A stretch of DNA of 64,000 bases from Pyrococcus sp. NA2 (GCF_000211475.1 NC_015474.1:372001-436000), one strand, 5' to 3'; positions 1 through 11,274 are shown, counted from the first letter of the stretch. Translations and numbers: made by a program. Notes: generated by a model not told the origin, from the sequence alone.

Positions 1-815
1 CAGGGATTCACGAGAAAGTAAACGCCATTAGTGTGTTCACGGGACTTGGAGGCTCTGCTGGTAATACTGCAACATGGCTAGCTCACCTTGGAATGAAGGT
101 TGGATTTATAGGAGCTGTCGGTAATGATGACTTTGGAAGACTCCATTTAGAGTTCTTCAAAAAAATAGGAGTTGATACAAGGGGGATTAAGGTAGTTGAT
201 GAACCAACTGGAATAGCCGTGACAATGGTCAGGGGAGAGGATAAGAGAATAGTGAAATATCCTGGGGCCAATAGATTTAAGGAGATAAACATGGATTACC
301 TAAAGCTCGCAAAACACCTACATCTATCCTCAAATCCAGTTGAATTGATAAGGGATGCAGTAAATAAAGCAAAATCCCTTGGATTAACGGTCTCCTTTGA
401 TCCAGGAGAGATGGAGGTTCCCCAAGACATAGAGGAGAAGATTGATATCCTAATGATGAATGAGGATGAGTTTAAGGCAAAATATGGGAGCCTAAAGAAC
501 ATCAAAAATATAAGATCAAAGATCGCAATAGCAACGTTAAACGGAGGAGGAGCACTGGTTAAGGATGAAATAAGAAACGTCCATGAAGTTAGAGGCCTTT
601 CAGCAGAAGCTGTGGACACTACAGGGGGAGGAGACGCTTTTAATGCTGGATTTATATACGGGTTCCTAAATGGATGGGACGTCGTTAGCTCGGCCAAGCT
701 TGGAATGTTATTGGCCTACCTAACGGTTCAAAAGGTTGGAGCCAGAACTGCAGTGAGACCAATTAGCGATATAAGGAAGATTGCCAAGGAATTAAATCTT
801 AGCATACCTCTTTAA
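1..815 (+). CDS. PfkB-family sugar kinase (5' end outside window)
   Basis: ATP-dependent phosphorylation of a sugar or nucleoside by a ribokinase/PfkB enzyme; the substrate cannot be told. The frame is open from base 3, so the true start lies upstream; the GTG at 33 falls inside the conserved GGSAGN substrate-binding region and is not a credible start. The second PfkB signature, DTTGGGDAF, is encoded at about 614-640; its last Asp (632-634) is the catalytic base of the family. About 270 residues are visible, so only a few dozen are missing. The stop overlaps by four bases the stop of the convergent ABC permease gene. Confidence 0.88.
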   Translation, partial: GIHEKVNAISVFTGLGGSAGNTATWLAHLGMKVGFIGAVGNDDFGRLHLEFFKKIGVDTRGIKVVDEPTGIAVTMVRGEDKRIVKYPGANRFKEINMDYLKLAKHLHLSSNPVELIRDAVNKAKSLGLTVSFDPGEMEVPQDIEEKIDILMMNEDEFKAKYGSLKNIKNIRSKIAIATLNGGGALVKDEIRNVHEVRGLSAEAVDTTGGGDAFNAGFIYGFLNGWDVVSSAKLGMLLAYLTVQKVGARTAVRPISDIRKIAKELNLSIPL

Positions 816-1630
816 TAAGCCTTCAACCCTATTTCTCTTGCCCTCCTTTCACTCCACCTGTAGGTTAAGAAACCCAAAACTGCATAGACCATTGATATCA
901 AGGTTAGGTAAATTATCTCATTAAGGCTACCTCCAAAACCATATACAACGACCCTTCTAACGGCTGAGGTAGTCGGGGCGTAAGGGAGTAAGTTTGCCAA
1001 TATTTGCAGGGGTCTTGGCAATATTTCCAGGGGATACATTGCACCACTCAATGCGAATACTAGCATCTCAAGTATATTTATGAAGGGCCCTGGATCTCTC
1101 AAGTAGAGCACTATCCCACTCGCCATCAATCCAAGTCCAATCATCCCAACGGTGCCTATTAATAACACGACCAAACCCTTAAGCAAACCCACCAAGTTAA
1201 GGTTCAGTCTAAAGAGAATATAGAATATCGGGATGTATATTGCCATGTAAAGAAAGCTCAGGACTAGTCTAACTAGGATGTTCCCAAGGAAGAATGTTAT
1301 TCTTCTCATAGGGGATGCAAAGGAATATTCAAGTGTTCCAGCGTATAACTCATCAACGATTGTCCAAGCAAAGCCACTTAAAAATGTTAAACCAAAGCCC
1401 AGAACCATAAAGCCAAGGACGGCAAATGTTAAGTAATCTGAATATCCAGTTAACTTAGCTAAAGCCTCAGAAGTTCTCTTCCCGGTTAGTCCTATTCCTA
1501 TCAAAAGGGCATTACCAACGAAGAACAAGCCCATTAACAACTCACTCACAAACCATGCTCTATAACTCAGAAATATCTTCCAATTCTTCCTGGCAACTCC
1601 GAGGAGAGCCCTAATCTCAGTAACCTCCAT
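812..1630 (-). CDS. ABC-2 type transporter permease (second of pair)
   Basis: Integral membrane subunit of an ABC exporter, 272 residues with about six hydrophobic segments and the ABC-2 pattern: a charged N-terminal amphipathic stretch, a helix pair, and the conserved region before the fifth helix ([10 protein letters not shown]). It lies last in a three-gene operon behind a second permease (14-base overlap) and the ATPase, so it probably forms a heterodimeric channel with the other permease. The layout matches DrrA/DrrB-like exporters of drugs or lipids; the substrate is unknown. Clear family match, unknown cargo. Confidence 0.88.
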   Translation of the reverse strand: MEVTEIRALLGVARKNWKIFLSYRAWFVSELLMGLFFVGNALLIGIGLTGKRTSEALAKLTGYSDYLTFAVLGFMVLGFGLTFLSGFAWTIVDELYAGTLEYSFASPMRRITFFLGNILVRLVLSFLYMAIYIPIFYILFRLNLNLVGLLKGLVVLLIGTVGMIGLGLMASGIVLYLRDPGPFINILEMLVFALSGAMYPLEILPRPLQILANLLPYAPTTSAVRRVVVYGFGGSLNEIIYLTLISMVYAVLGFLTYRWSERRAREIGLKAY

Positions 1631-2420
1631 AGCCCATCATCCTCGCTATTCTCTCAGCCCACTTAAAGATAATCAAGCTTATGATCCAATATATCGCAAG
1701 GAGTGCAAGCATCATCGCCATGTCTCCCAAAACAGCTGAGTATCCAAGGCCCATGAATATCTTCCTAACCGCATTTGAAGCGTGAGTTAGAGGAATTAGC
1801 ATTGACAAATCTCTAATTGGCTTTGGAAGAGTCGAGAGTGGGAAGAACACACCTGAGAGAAACAGAATTGCAAACTCAACGATATTTGCCATTGGACCTA
1901 TGTTCTTCAACATCATGACCAAGCCTGAGAATATCAGTCCGAATCCAAGGAACGTCAAGAATGATATTGCAAGTATTGGAATTGCCTTAATTATCGTGAG
2001 AAGAGATAGTGGGATTGAGAACATCCAAACTCCCAATGCGAACACTATGCCCATTAGTACGGAGTCCATTAACATCCATGCCAAGGCAAGGCCTATGACC
2101 ATCTTAAGTATTCCTGTGGGGGAAGCAACGTTGCTTTCAAAGGTTCCCCTTTGAAGTTCCCTTCTAATTCCCCAAACGGATGCCTCCATAGGGGAAACTG
2201 AGACCCACCAAAGGGTGTATCCAATTAACACATAGGTGGGATAGTCACCCATTCCCGTTGAGGCCTTTAAAAGTTGTGAAAATCTCCCACCCAGGATCGC
2301 CTGTCCAAAATAGACGAACTGAATCAGGAAGACTATCCCAACTAACACGGAGCTTATGACCCTTAAAGGATACCTAAAGAACATTCTGAACTCCTTGTCA
2401 ATTATTGCGATTATGCTCAA
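1617..2420 (-). CDS. ABC-2 type transporter permease (first of pair)
   Basis: A 267-residue membrane protein with about six transmembrane segments. It is paralogous to the next gene: both share the N-terminal arginine-rich segment, a Gly-rich helix and a motif before helix 5 (here SGVFFPLSTLP). Its ATG overlaps the ATPase stop as ATGA, which implies translational coupling and a complex in fixed proportions. Probable role: one half of the membrane channel of an exporter powered by the upstream ATPase. Confidence 0.88.
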   Translation of the reverse strand: MSIIAIIDKEFRMFFRYPLRVISSVLVGIVFLIQFVYFGQAILGGRFSQLLKASTGMGDYPTYVLIGYTLWWVSVSPMEASVWGIRRELQRGTFESNVASPTGILKMVIGLALAWMLMDSVLMGIVFALGVWMFSIPLSLLTIIKAIPILAISFLTFLGFGLIFSGLVMMLKNIGPMANIVEFAILFLSGVFFPLSTLPKPIRDLSMLIPLTHASNAVRKIFMGLGYSAVLGDMAMMLALLAIYWIISLIIFKWAERIARMMGYGGY

Positions 2421-3373
2421 TCCCTCAGCCCCCTACCCGTAAGCTTTATGAAAACATCCTCTAGGGTTGGCTCCTTGACTTCCACAGATACAACTTTGGC
2501 CCCTTTCTTAACTAAGAATTCAACCACTCTTGGAATGTCTTCTTCATCAAGAGAACCCCTAAAAACAATGATTCCATTGTTCTCAGAAACCTTTGCCAAC
2601 CCAGATGGGTTCTCACCACTATAATTCTTCACCTTTACCTCAACTATGGTGTCCTTTTTAACGAGCTTTTTTAGCCCCTCTGGAGTATCCATCGCTATTA
2701 TTCTGCCATGGTCTATTATGGCAATTCTATCACAAAGTTCCTCAGCCTCCTGCATGTAATGAGTTGTCAGGAGAACTGTCTTTCCCTCTTCATCGACAAG
2801 TTTCCTTATTAATTCCCTAACGAAGACTGCACTTTGAACATCTAAGCCGAGGGTTGGTTCATCCAGGAAGAGAACCTCTGGATCATTTATCAAGGCTTTA
2901 GCTATTGCAAGCCTCTGCTTCATACCCCTTGAGTAGTTCATCACCAGATCATCCTTTCTCTCCCAAAGGCCAACCAATTTTAGCAATTCCTCAATTCTCT
3001 TCTCAGCCTCCTTTTTAGGTACGTAATATATACTTGCGAAGTACCTAAGGTTTTCATATCCCGTCAATCTCCAGTACAAAGTTCTTTCCCCTTCGGCAAC
3101 GAGATTTATCCTTTTCCTAACTTCTCTCGCCTCTTTAACAACATCAAAGCCAAGAACCCTCGCCTCTCCAGATGTGGGTTCGAGCAATGTAGTTAGTATC
3201 TTTATCGTTGTCGTCTTTCCCGCTCCGTTTGGGCCCAAAAGACCAAATAGTTCCCCTTTCTTGACGGTAAAGCTAACCCCCTTCAAGGCCTCAACCCATT
3301 CAACCTTCCTGAAGGGAAGGGGAATCCTCTTAGGATAGAGCTTCCTTAGATTTTTAACCTCAATGGCCTTCAT
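2417..3373 (-). CDS. ABC transporter ATP-binding protein (DrrA-like)
   Basis: Cytoplasmic ATPase that drives the two ABC-2 permeases encoded behind it. Walker A GPNGAGKTT lies at residues 47-55, the signature is YSRGMKQ at about 147-153 (LSGGQ is replaced, as is common in this subfamily), and Walker B VLFLDEP at 167-173 is followed by the H-loop TTHYMQEAEE. The 318-residue length includes a C-terminal extension of about 90 residues typical of DrrA/CcmA-like exporters. First gene of the operon; the start has a short A-rich leader. Substrate not predictable. Confidence 0.92.
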   Translation of the reverse strand: MKAIEVKNLRKLYPKRIPLPFRKVEWVEALKGVSFTVKKGELFGLLGPNGAGKTTTIKILTTLLEPTSGEARVLGFDVVKEAREVRKRINLVAEGERTLYWRLTGYENLRYFASIYYVPKKEAEKRIEELLKLVGLWERKDDLVMNYSRGMKQRLAIAKALINDPEVLFLDEPTLGLDVQSAVFVRELIRKLVDEEGKTVLLTTHYMQEAEELCDRIAIIDHGRIIAMDTPEGLKKLVKKDTIVEVKVKNYSGENPSGLAKVSENNGIIVFRGSLDEEDIPRVVEFLVKKGAKVVSVEVKEPTLEDVFIKLTGRGLRD

Positions 3374-3391
3374 GGCAAAACTTAATGGGCA

Positions 3392-4201
3392 TTAGACATT
3401 TTTGTTGTTTTTGTTGTTCTTTTTACCTATCCTCTTGAAGTCAAGCATGTGAGAGCCAGTGCCAGTTGACATTACCCTAAATTCGTAACTCGTTGGTTCA
3501 AACTCTGGATTCAATGATTTAACCACTGTCATCCTCTCAATTAACTCCCCATCCCTCTCCTCCTCAAGTGATTTGAACATTATCACGATATCAGACAATC
3601 CAGATGTCCAAGCTATGAACTTCTTAGAGACCATGTCCATGTTTAAGAGCAGTATTGTCATTACATTCCTCTTCCCGTACATCCTTGCTAACCAGGCAAG
3701 TTCACCGTTAAGCAATTTTATCCCAACTTCCTCCCCAAACATTGTAACAACTCCATCTAGGGTATACACGAGCTTGATTATCCTTCTATCTCCAGCTACT
3801 GGAAATATTTTCTCCTCATACACACTCTCAATTTTTGGATTCAACGTTTCTGGAGTTGGATTCTGAACCTGAACAACGTAGTCATCGTATGGAGGAATCT
3901 CGTACTTTGAGCCGAATACATCAACGATCATCAATTGCTTCTTCTTTCCAAGTTCATGTATATTTAGACCAACGAATGTTGCCCTTGATATTAGCTTTAT
4001 CGTGGGTAAATTATAGTTGTGAATTACACCAAAGGAATCCTTAAAGATCAAATTTTTTAGTATCTCAAACCCCAGGGCCCACCCCAACGAAAAGGCATCA
4101 TACATTATAGATATTGTAGCTCCCCTAATTAAACCTCCTCCAAATGCCTTATCAAGTTCCTCTATGTCAACAGGAATAAAAGTAAAGAACTCAGACTGCA
4201 T
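3392..4201 (-). CDS. KaiC/RecA-like protein lacking a P-loop
   Basis: 269 residues. The N-terminal part (IEELDKAFGGGLIRGATISI) reads like the start of a KaiC/RadA domain, where the family has GG-ipxGs ahead of the P-loop, but the GxxxxGK[ST] motif is absent, so ATP binding is doubtful. Later strands (QLMIVDVFG, NVMTILLLNMDM) fit the RecA fold. The last ten residues are Lys/Asn-rich, coded by a short repeat. It lies four bases behind the chemoreceptor gene in the same operon, so a role in its signalling is likely. I infer a catalytically dead KaiC-like partner; no named function. Confidence 0.6.
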   Translation of the reverse strand: MQSEFFTFIPVDIEELDKAFGGGLIRGATISIMYDAFSLGWALGFEILKNLIFKDSFGVIHNYNLPTIKLISRATFVGLNIHELGKKKQLMIVDVFGSKYEIPPYDDYVVQVQNPTPETLNPKIESVYEEKIFPVAGDRRIIKLVYTLDGVVTMFGEEVGIKLLNGELAWLARMYGKRNVMTILLLNMDMVSKKFIAWTSGLSDIVIMFKSLEEERDGELIERMTVVKSLNPEFEPTSYEFRVMSTGTGSHMLDFKRIGKKNNKNNKNV

Positions 4202-4205
4202 TTGA

Positions 4206-6381
<2,176 letters not shown>

Positions 6382-6629
6382 CTTTGTTTCACCCTCATTA
6401 ATAATTTAATGATATTGGGACTATTTAAAACATTTTGTGTGTTCTTTTAAAAATTAATTATAACATGATGTTCCATTTTTATTTAAATCTAGCTATTTTA
6501 TGTTACGAAGTTTTGAAAAGTGTGTATTTGACCTGAATCACGTGCATTTATGGACAGATTTAGACTTTCAAGTTTCAAACTCTGACTCTGGACTTTCCGA
6601 GATGCACAGAATATAATACAAGATTTATC

Positions 6630-7076
6630 CTATGAACCTTCAAGTAATATTCCAATTAAATTTTTAAAAAATTGTTTATACTTGTTAATTTTATTGTACA
6701 GCCTATACGTCTTTGATTTATTTGTTCCTAGAACTTTTGATATTGAAGACGGAGGTAATTTAACAACTGTTGCAAAATATGCAATTAAAATGTATTCCTT
6801 AAGGGAATGAACACCCTTTAATGGTGTTGCATCTAACTCCGTAAATGTTTTGCCACATCTTTTACATTTGAACCTTTGAATCTTTAAATTATTTTTTCTA
6901 TTGATAAACCCAATTTTAAGAATATCACTTGACCCACAATAGGGGCAAGTAACCTTCTTCCTTGTCTTCCTAAGAGCAATTAATATCTCCCTCTCGTCAA
7001 GAGATAAGAGCCTATGAACGTCCAATATGACTTTCTTAATGTCCCTTTTCATTTCTCTGGACTTCACCACCCTCAA
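6630..7076 (-). CDS. Zinc-ribbon/HTH protein resembling a transposase N-terminus
   Basis: 148 residues, very rich in Lys, Ile and Asn. A zinc ribbon (CPYCGSSD ... FKCKRCGKTF, roughly residues 44-80) is followed by a predicted helix-turn-helix (PPSSISKVLGTNKSKTYRLYNK). This arrangement is that of the DNA-binding N-terminus of IS1/InsA-type and related transposases, but no catalytic DDE domain follows; the frame ends in A+T-rich sequence. It may be a transposase remnant or a gene kept as a DNA-binding regulator. The start is uncertain: the first codon is TTG, GTG codons follow, and the first ATG is at 7052. A+T-rich gaps of about 250 bases lie on both sides. Confidence 0.5.
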   Translation of the reverse strand: MRVVKSREMKRDIKKVILDVHRLLSLDEREILIALRKTRKKVTCPYCGSSDILKIGFINRKNNLKIQRFKCKRCGKTFTELDATPLKGVHSLKEYILIAYFATVVKLPPSSISKVLGTNKSKTYRLYNKINKYKQFFKNLIGILLEGS

Positions 7077-7327
7077 TTTCCTTTACCTGCCTATACTAAA
7101 TTCAAAATTTTTAAACCATTTCTCTCAAGCTCCTTAAATATAACTGTAACAATTAGTAACAAAAATTTAATTGATTAGATCAGATTTCCCAATGAATCAA
7201 AAATTGTTTATTTATAAATAAAACAATGTAGATTATATTATAGCATGGGGATTTTTCAGATTCAAAACCTATAAGAATACACAGTATTTGGGAAGTTAGC
7301 CAAAGTATGCCACACCACGTCCCACAT

Positions 7328-7846
7328 CTAGGATGAAACTATCCTAATTAGTCTTATTATATCTTTCACCTCAAGAATTCCATACACCTTCCTATCCTTA
7401 TCAACTACCGGGAGGTGATGCTTCCCGGTTTCAACCATCAACTTTATTGCTTGGCCAAGATTTTCATTGACATCGATTACAATTGGCTTCTTTATCATTA
7501 TATCCTCAACCCTTGTCGCCCTGCTCAATATGTATTTCTTTAGCATTCCAAAACCCGCTATCGAGTACTTCCTGGGAGGAACAAAATAATGGAGGAGATC
7601 CTTCATGGTGATAAATCCCACCAATTTCCCCTCCTCATCAACAACCACTGCAGATGTCTCCTCACTAGTGAACATGGAAATCAGCTCAAAGAGGGGTGTC
7701 TCAGGCCTAACTTTCAAAAACTCCTTATCCATGACTATTCTCACGGGGACTTTCGAAATATACTTTATATTATGACTTAACTCTTCCTTTCTTGCAGATA
7801 GCACCAATTTTCTTTTCCCAATTATCCTACAGATCTTTCTATTCAT
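7328..7846 (-). CDS. CBS-domain protein
   Basis: 172 residues with two CBS modules. The first is VRIVMDKEFLKVRPETPL through LVGFITMKDLL, the second VEDIMIKKPIVIDVNENL through VYGILEVKDII. Together they form a Bateman module that usually binds adenosine nucleotides. There is no attached enzymatic or channel domain, so it is a stand-alone sensor. I chose the ATG at 7846, which overlaps the nreA stop as ATGA and has GGGGGT upstream; an upstream in-frame start would add 19 residues inside nreA. Co-transcription with nreA is likely; a functional link is not shown. Confidence 0.82.
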   Translation of the reverse strand: MNRKICRIIGKRKLVLSARKEELSHNIKYISKVPVRIVMDKEFLKVRPETPLFELISMFTSEETSAVVVDEEGKLVGFITMKDLLHYFVPPRKYSIAGFGMLKKYILSRATRVEDIMIKKPIVIDVNENLGQAIKLMVETGKHHLPVVDKDRKVYGILEVKDIIRLIRIVSS

Positions 7847-9072
7847 CGGGAGACCCCCAGGAAGGAGGTAATTTGACGCTGAGATAGTTGTCTTAGCAAC
7901 CAACTTCTCTCTATATATTTGTTTAGAGGATGATATAAAATCCCTCTTATTTTATTTAAAGCTTCTGTAAGGCTCTCAAATTTTTCTGGACTCTTTTCTA
8001 GAGCCTTTTTAACGCCAATTCTTATCTGCCAGACTCCAACGGGGGCATAGTATGCAGGGGTTACCTCTCTAAAAACTATTGCGCTTGCCTGTTTTTTCCT
8101 CTTCATAAGGTGTTCAAGAACGCTCAAGCGTGCTGCATAATAAGCTCCACTTGTTTCATTGGCATATCCCTTTATTCCCCTGAAATCTTCGTAATCATGT
8201 ATAACACTTGGCTCATCACTTCCAAAGATCGAGCCCCTCAGCCAGACCTCAAGTAGCTCAAAGGAGTATCTCCTCGGTATCAAAAGTATAATGTATCTAT
8301 TTCCCAAGAACTCGTAGTTGTAGACCTCATAATTGTCAATTACATCGAAATTCAGGACTTTCCTCCTAAGATAATTCCCTATCGTATCTTGGACTGCAGT
8401 TATGCTCCACCTAGTGGGAACTAACTTTGGCTTGACTCCAAGTAATCCTGCGGACAGAAGTCTTATTATATAATATTCGTCGAATCCAGCCTCATAAAGC
8501 GTTATTATTGCCTCTCTGGCCTTAATTTCATCTCCTACGATCTCTTCAACTTTCCTGGGAACTGAAGGATTTTCAGTGATCTCGAATTTTTTAAGCTCCC
8601 CTCTAGGCCCCAAAGGGGGTGCAAATTCACTCGGGACAATTTTTAGTACTGGCCTGTTCTTAAGAAACATCTCGGTATCCACTGGTTTTTTAGCCATTGC
8701 AAGCTCCTGTATTGCCTCTACTAGTTTAGTGCTCCTTCTCAAGTCAACGTGTGTTTTTAATTGACCCAAAACTAGGAGAGAGCGGAATTTTATGATATCC
8801 CTAATGCTAATGTTTTCCCAACTTAACGGATTGTCCAAGTAGATGGTGTCCCCCTCTATTGGTGGTATTAGAGGACCTATCCTAACTTTAGGATAGCCAT
8901 ACTCCCCAACAAAAATACTTGGTGGAGATGATCCGAATATTTCACTCCGCTTTAATAAGGGGGTTACCTCCTTTACAGCCCTAAATCTTTCCAATATTGG
9001 ACAAACTGGTCTACCACAAAGTAATTTACGACCTTTGCAAATGGCACATAGTTTCGAGTTAACCTTAATCAT
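7843..9072 (-). CDS. nreA: DNA repair protein NreA
   Basis: Archaeal Nre-family protein, implicated in tolerance of DNA damage through PCNA. A four-cysteine N-terminal motif (C9, C12, C19, C24) probably binds zinc. The conserved core follows (residues from about 38, EVTPLL, onward; LGPRGELKKFEI in the middle). The extreme C-terminus holds a PCNA-interacting box: Q398-x2-I401-x2-F404-L405, four residues before the end. Length 409 is normal for the family. It is followed by a CBS-domain gene in an ATGA overlap. Expected to act at stalled or damaged replication sites. Confidence 0.88.
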   Translation of the reverse strand: MIKVNSKLCAICKGRKLLCGRPVCPILERFRAVKEVTPLLKRSEIFGSSPPSIFVGEYGYPKVRIGPLIPPIEGDTIYLDNPLSWENISIRDIIKFRSLLVLGQLKTHVDLRRSTKLVEAIQELAMAKKPVDTEMFLKNRPVLKIVPSEFAPPLGPRGELKKFEITENPSVPRKVEEIVGDEIKAREAIITLYEAGFDEYYIIRLLSAGLLGVKPKLVPTRWSITAVQDTIGNYLRRKVLNFDVIDNYEVYNYEFLGNRYIILLIPRRYSFELLEVWLRGSIFGSDEPSVIHDYEDFRGIKGYANETSGAYYAARLSVLEHLMKRKKQASAIVFREVTPAYYAPVGVWQIRIGVKKALEKSPEKFESLTEALNKIRGILYHPLNKYIERSWLLRQLSQRQITSFLGVSR

Positions 9073-9190
9073 CTCAACCGTTTATTAGTTAAATTGAGAT
9101 TTAACGTTTATGAAAAAGCTAACGTAACGGAAAATGATATAAGAGAGACAAGCAAACTTTCTATTGTCGAAACTGAAAAGGTGGTGAAGA

Positions 9191-9436
9191 ATGGTTAGGG
9201 CATACGTGTTGTTGACAATTGAAATTGGGAAGGTGGAGAAGGTTATTGAAGAACTAAAGAAGATTCCAGGAGTCACAAGAGCCGATGCAGTAACTGGCCC
9301 ATATGATGCAATAGTTCACATAGAAGCAAATGACCTTGGAGAGCTGACGAGAAAGATATTGCATGACATACATAACATTGATGGGGTAATTGATACGACA
9401 ACGGCTATAGTTGTAGAGATTGAGGAAGAAAGTTAA
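9191..9436 (+). CDS. Stand-alone Lrp/AsnC-type RAM (SAM) domain protein
   Basis: 81 residues forming only the ligand-binding beta-alpha-beta-beta-alpha-beta domain of Lrp/AsnC regulators, with no DNA-binding domain. The strand AYVLLTIEIGK and the turn TGPYDAIVHIEA are family hallmarks. Such proteins form ring-like oligomers that bind amino acids and can pair with full-length Lrp proteins. The start ATG has GGTGG upstream, and an A+T-rich promoter (GATATAAGAG near 9137) lies before it. The end overlaps the convergent SRP19 stop by four bases. Confidence 0.88.
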   Translation: MVRAYVLLTIEIGKVEKVIEELKKIPGVTRADAVTGPYDAIVHIEANDLGELTRKILHDIHNIDGVIDTTTAIVVEIEEES

Positions 9437-9732
9437 CGTCCTTTTCTAAGTTCCCTAACTTTCTGAGCAATAATTTTCAGGGTTTTTCCTTTCCCATATG
9501 GGCTCTCTATTATTACCCTTCCGTACGTTCGAAGCTCCTCGTCAATCCCCGAAAGCCTTGGATTTAACTTATCCATCTCAACCTCAATCACCTTAAAACC
9601 TAAGACTTCAACGGCCTTAACGATCTCTTCAACAGAGGGCTTTTCAATGGCAAGTGTTTTTGGAACAATTCGTCCATATCGCCTACTAATCCTTGAATCA
9701 AGTTCACAAGGCCAAACAACGAATCTTGGCAT
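9433..9732 (-). CDS. srp19: Signal recognition particle subunit SRP19
   Basis: RNA-binding subunit that helps assemble SRP54 on the 7S RNA for membrane targeting. 99 residues from the ATG at 9732; an alternative ATG four codons upstream is less likely because SRP19 normally begins with M-x-x-FVVWP. Family landmarks: VVWPCELDSRISRRYGR near the N-terminus and GKGKTLKIIAQKVRELRKG at the basic C-terminus. Transcribed divergently from the following DUF257 gene over a short A+T-rich region with TATA-like elements for both directions. Confidence 0.93.
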   Translation of the reverse strand: MPRFVVWPCELDSRISRRYGRIVPKTLAIEKPSVEEIVKAVEVLGFKVIEVEMDKLNPRLSGIDEELRTYGRVIIESPYGKGKTLKIIAQKVRELRKGR

Positions 9733-9788
9733 TATTCTCCCCAAACTTTAAAAAGTTAGGAGATTTAAAAATGCTTTGGGGAGATGCT

Positions 9789-10403
9789 ATGAAACCCAAT
9801 TATATAGATAAAATGCTTGTTGATAAAATAAAAAATGGTGATATAGTTATAATTGAGTACCCAAGCACGTTTCCAATTCATGAATTTCTATGGGGAGAAT
9901 TGGTAATGACGCTTATAGATGATTTTGACATAGTAATAGATGATTTTTTTGGACTCGGAGATGTACTTTTCAGGACATACCTTAGAAGGGTTCCTCCAAA
10001 GATGTATTCGGAGATAGTCGAAAAGATAATGGGAAAGGTAAAAGCAATTAAGATAGGACCAGGTAAAATAAGCTATACTGGATTCATTGAGGAGATTCCC
10101 TTAACCTATGACCTATCAGAGTTTATAAAGCTCTACTATCCTGGAATAAGAGAGATACTCACAAAGGCCTCCAAGAGGGTCATATTTATAACCGTTGGAC
10201 TGGCCGAATACTTATATTTCGGCGGAGATGAAGCTCTAAAGACGCTCCTCCTTAGTAGGAGTATACTGCCAATTGAAGACTGGACATCTGTTTACCTACT
10301 GAACACTAATCTAGCTCCAGAAAAGAGTATTGCAGCGTTAGAGGAGATAAGTCCCCTAGTGGTTTATCTTTCAAAAAAAGGAACCTTGGTGAAGAAGGAA
10401 TGA
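9789..10403 (+). CDS. DUF257 protein B
   Basis: 204 residues, second DUF257 member in the window; function unknown. It shows the family features: an N-terminal strand IVIIEYPST, the mid-protein KAIKIGPGKISYTG corresponding to VKVGG-I-TG in the paralogues, and RVIFITVGLAEYL later. I chose the ATG at 9789 (GGGGAG upstream; TATA TTTAAAAA near 9747-9754 puts the transcript start close to 9775); an in-frame ATG at 9771 is the alternative. It overlaps trmI by four bases (ATGA), so the two are coupled. Confidence 0.78.
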   Translation: MKPNYIDKMLVDKIKNGDIVIIEYPSTFPIHEFLWGELVMTLIDDFDIVIDDFFGLGDVLFRTYLRRVPPKMYSEIVEKIMGKVKAIKIGPGKISYTGFIEEIPLTYDLSEFIKLYYPGIREILTKASKRVIFITVGLAEYLYFGGDEALKTLLLSRSILPIEDWTSVYLLNTNLAPEKSIAALEEISPLVVYLSKKGTLVKKE

Positions 10404-11161
10404 TCAAAGAAGGGGACAAGGTAGTTCTGATAGATCCTAGAGGAAAAAAGTATTTAGTGACAATAACAAAGAAGGAGTTCCACACTGATCTCGGCGTTTT
10501 AAAGCTTGAAGAGGCAATAGGAAAAGAATTTGGAGAAGGGATAAAGAGCCATAAGGGGCATGAGTTCAAGATAATTAAACCTAGAATAGTTGATTTCCTT
10601 GATAAGATGAAGAGGGGGCCCCAAATAGTTCATCCCAAAGATGCAGCATTGATAGTAGCATATGCCGGTGTTTCTCCTGGAGACTTTATAGTTGAAGCAG
10701 GAGTTGGGAGTGGAGCATTAACACTGTTCTTGGCAAATATCGTTGGACCCGAAGGGAGAATAGTCAGCTATGAGATAAGAGAAGACTTTGCCAAGCTTGC
10801 CTGGGAAAATATCAAGTGGGCTGGTTTTGACGATAGAGTTACCATAAAACTAAAGGACATATACCAGGGAATCGATGAAGAGAATGTTGATCATGTTATT
10901 CTAGACCTTCCAGAGCCCGAAAGAGTTGTCGAACATGCTGCCAAGGCTCTAAAACCTGGAGGATATTTCGTTGCCTATACACCTTGTGCAAACCAGGTTA
11001 TGAGGTTACATGAGAAGCTAAGAGAGTTTAGAGATGTATTTCTAAAGCCAAGAACCATAGATGTCGTTGTGTTTGAACAGGAGGTTAAAAAGGATTGTAT
11101 AAGACCGAGAACAACAATATTGGCCCATACAGGATACATAACGTTTTCAAGAAAGAAATGA
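10400..11161 (+). CDS. trmI: tRNA (adenine-N1)-methyltransferase TrmI
   Basis: S-adenosylmethionine-dependent enzyme that makes m1A in the T-loop of tRNA; in Pyrococcus it is known to act on positions 57 and 58. 253 residues: an N-terminal beta-barrel-like domain, then a Rossmann methyltransferase with SAM motif I VEAGVGSGALTLFLA (about 98-112), acidic YEIRED after strand 2, and motif IV VILDLPEP with the conserved Asp. Coupled to the DUF257 gene by ATGA. A C/D guide RNA on the opposite strand begins right after the stop codon. Confidence 0.93.
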   Translation: MIKEGDKVVLIDPRGKKYLVTITKKEFHTDLGVLKLEEAIGKEFGEGIKSHKGHEFKIIKPRIVDFLDKMKRGPQIVHPKDAALIVAYAGVSPGDFIVEAGVGSGALTLFLANIVGPEGRIVSYEIREDFAKLAWENIKWAGFDDRVTIKLKDIYQGIDEENVDHVILDLPEPERVVEHAAKALKPGGYFVAYTPCANQVMRLHEKLREFRDVFLKPRTIDVVVFEQEVKKDCIRPRTTILAHTGYITFSRKK

Positions 11162-11219
11162 TCAGTTGAGAGGGGGCTCATCATCGAGGAGACTCTCAGG
11201 GTACCGTGAAGATCATCAC
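11162..11219 (-). ncRNA. Box C/D guide RNA (between trmI and tRNA-Val)
   Basis: Read on the minus strand: C box GTGATGA (11219-11213), 13-nt guide TCTTCACGGTACC, D' box CTGA (11199-11196), 11-nt spacer, C' box ATGATGA (11184-11178), 12-nt guide GCCCCCTCTCAA, D box CTGA (11165-11162). All four boxes match consensus and both guides have the length usual in archaea. The D' guide complements GGTACCGTGAAG, similar to the GTACCGTGA segment of 23S rRNA as I recall it, so rRNA 2'-O-methylation is likely. The only atypical point is the D'-C' spacer, longer than the usual 3-6 nt. Confidence 0.72.
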
Positions 11220-11234
11220 CAACCTTTAATTTCC

Positions 11235-11248
11235 CGAAAGGTTTATAA
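11235..11248 (+). promoter_or_regulatory. BRE/TATA promoter of tRNA-Val
   Basis: CGAAAG (BRE, purine-rich) directly followed by GTTTATAA (TATA), about 27-34 bases upstream of the first tRNA base, the spacing expected for an archaeal promoter. Confidence 0.8.
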
Positions 11249-11274
11249 CAATTGATAGTCCCCTCTACATCGGA

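Noticed and set aside
6382-7327. A CRISPR array or leader in the A+T-rich region
   Set aside because: No spaced direct repeats were found; the region is merely A+T-rich intergenic sequence around one small gene.
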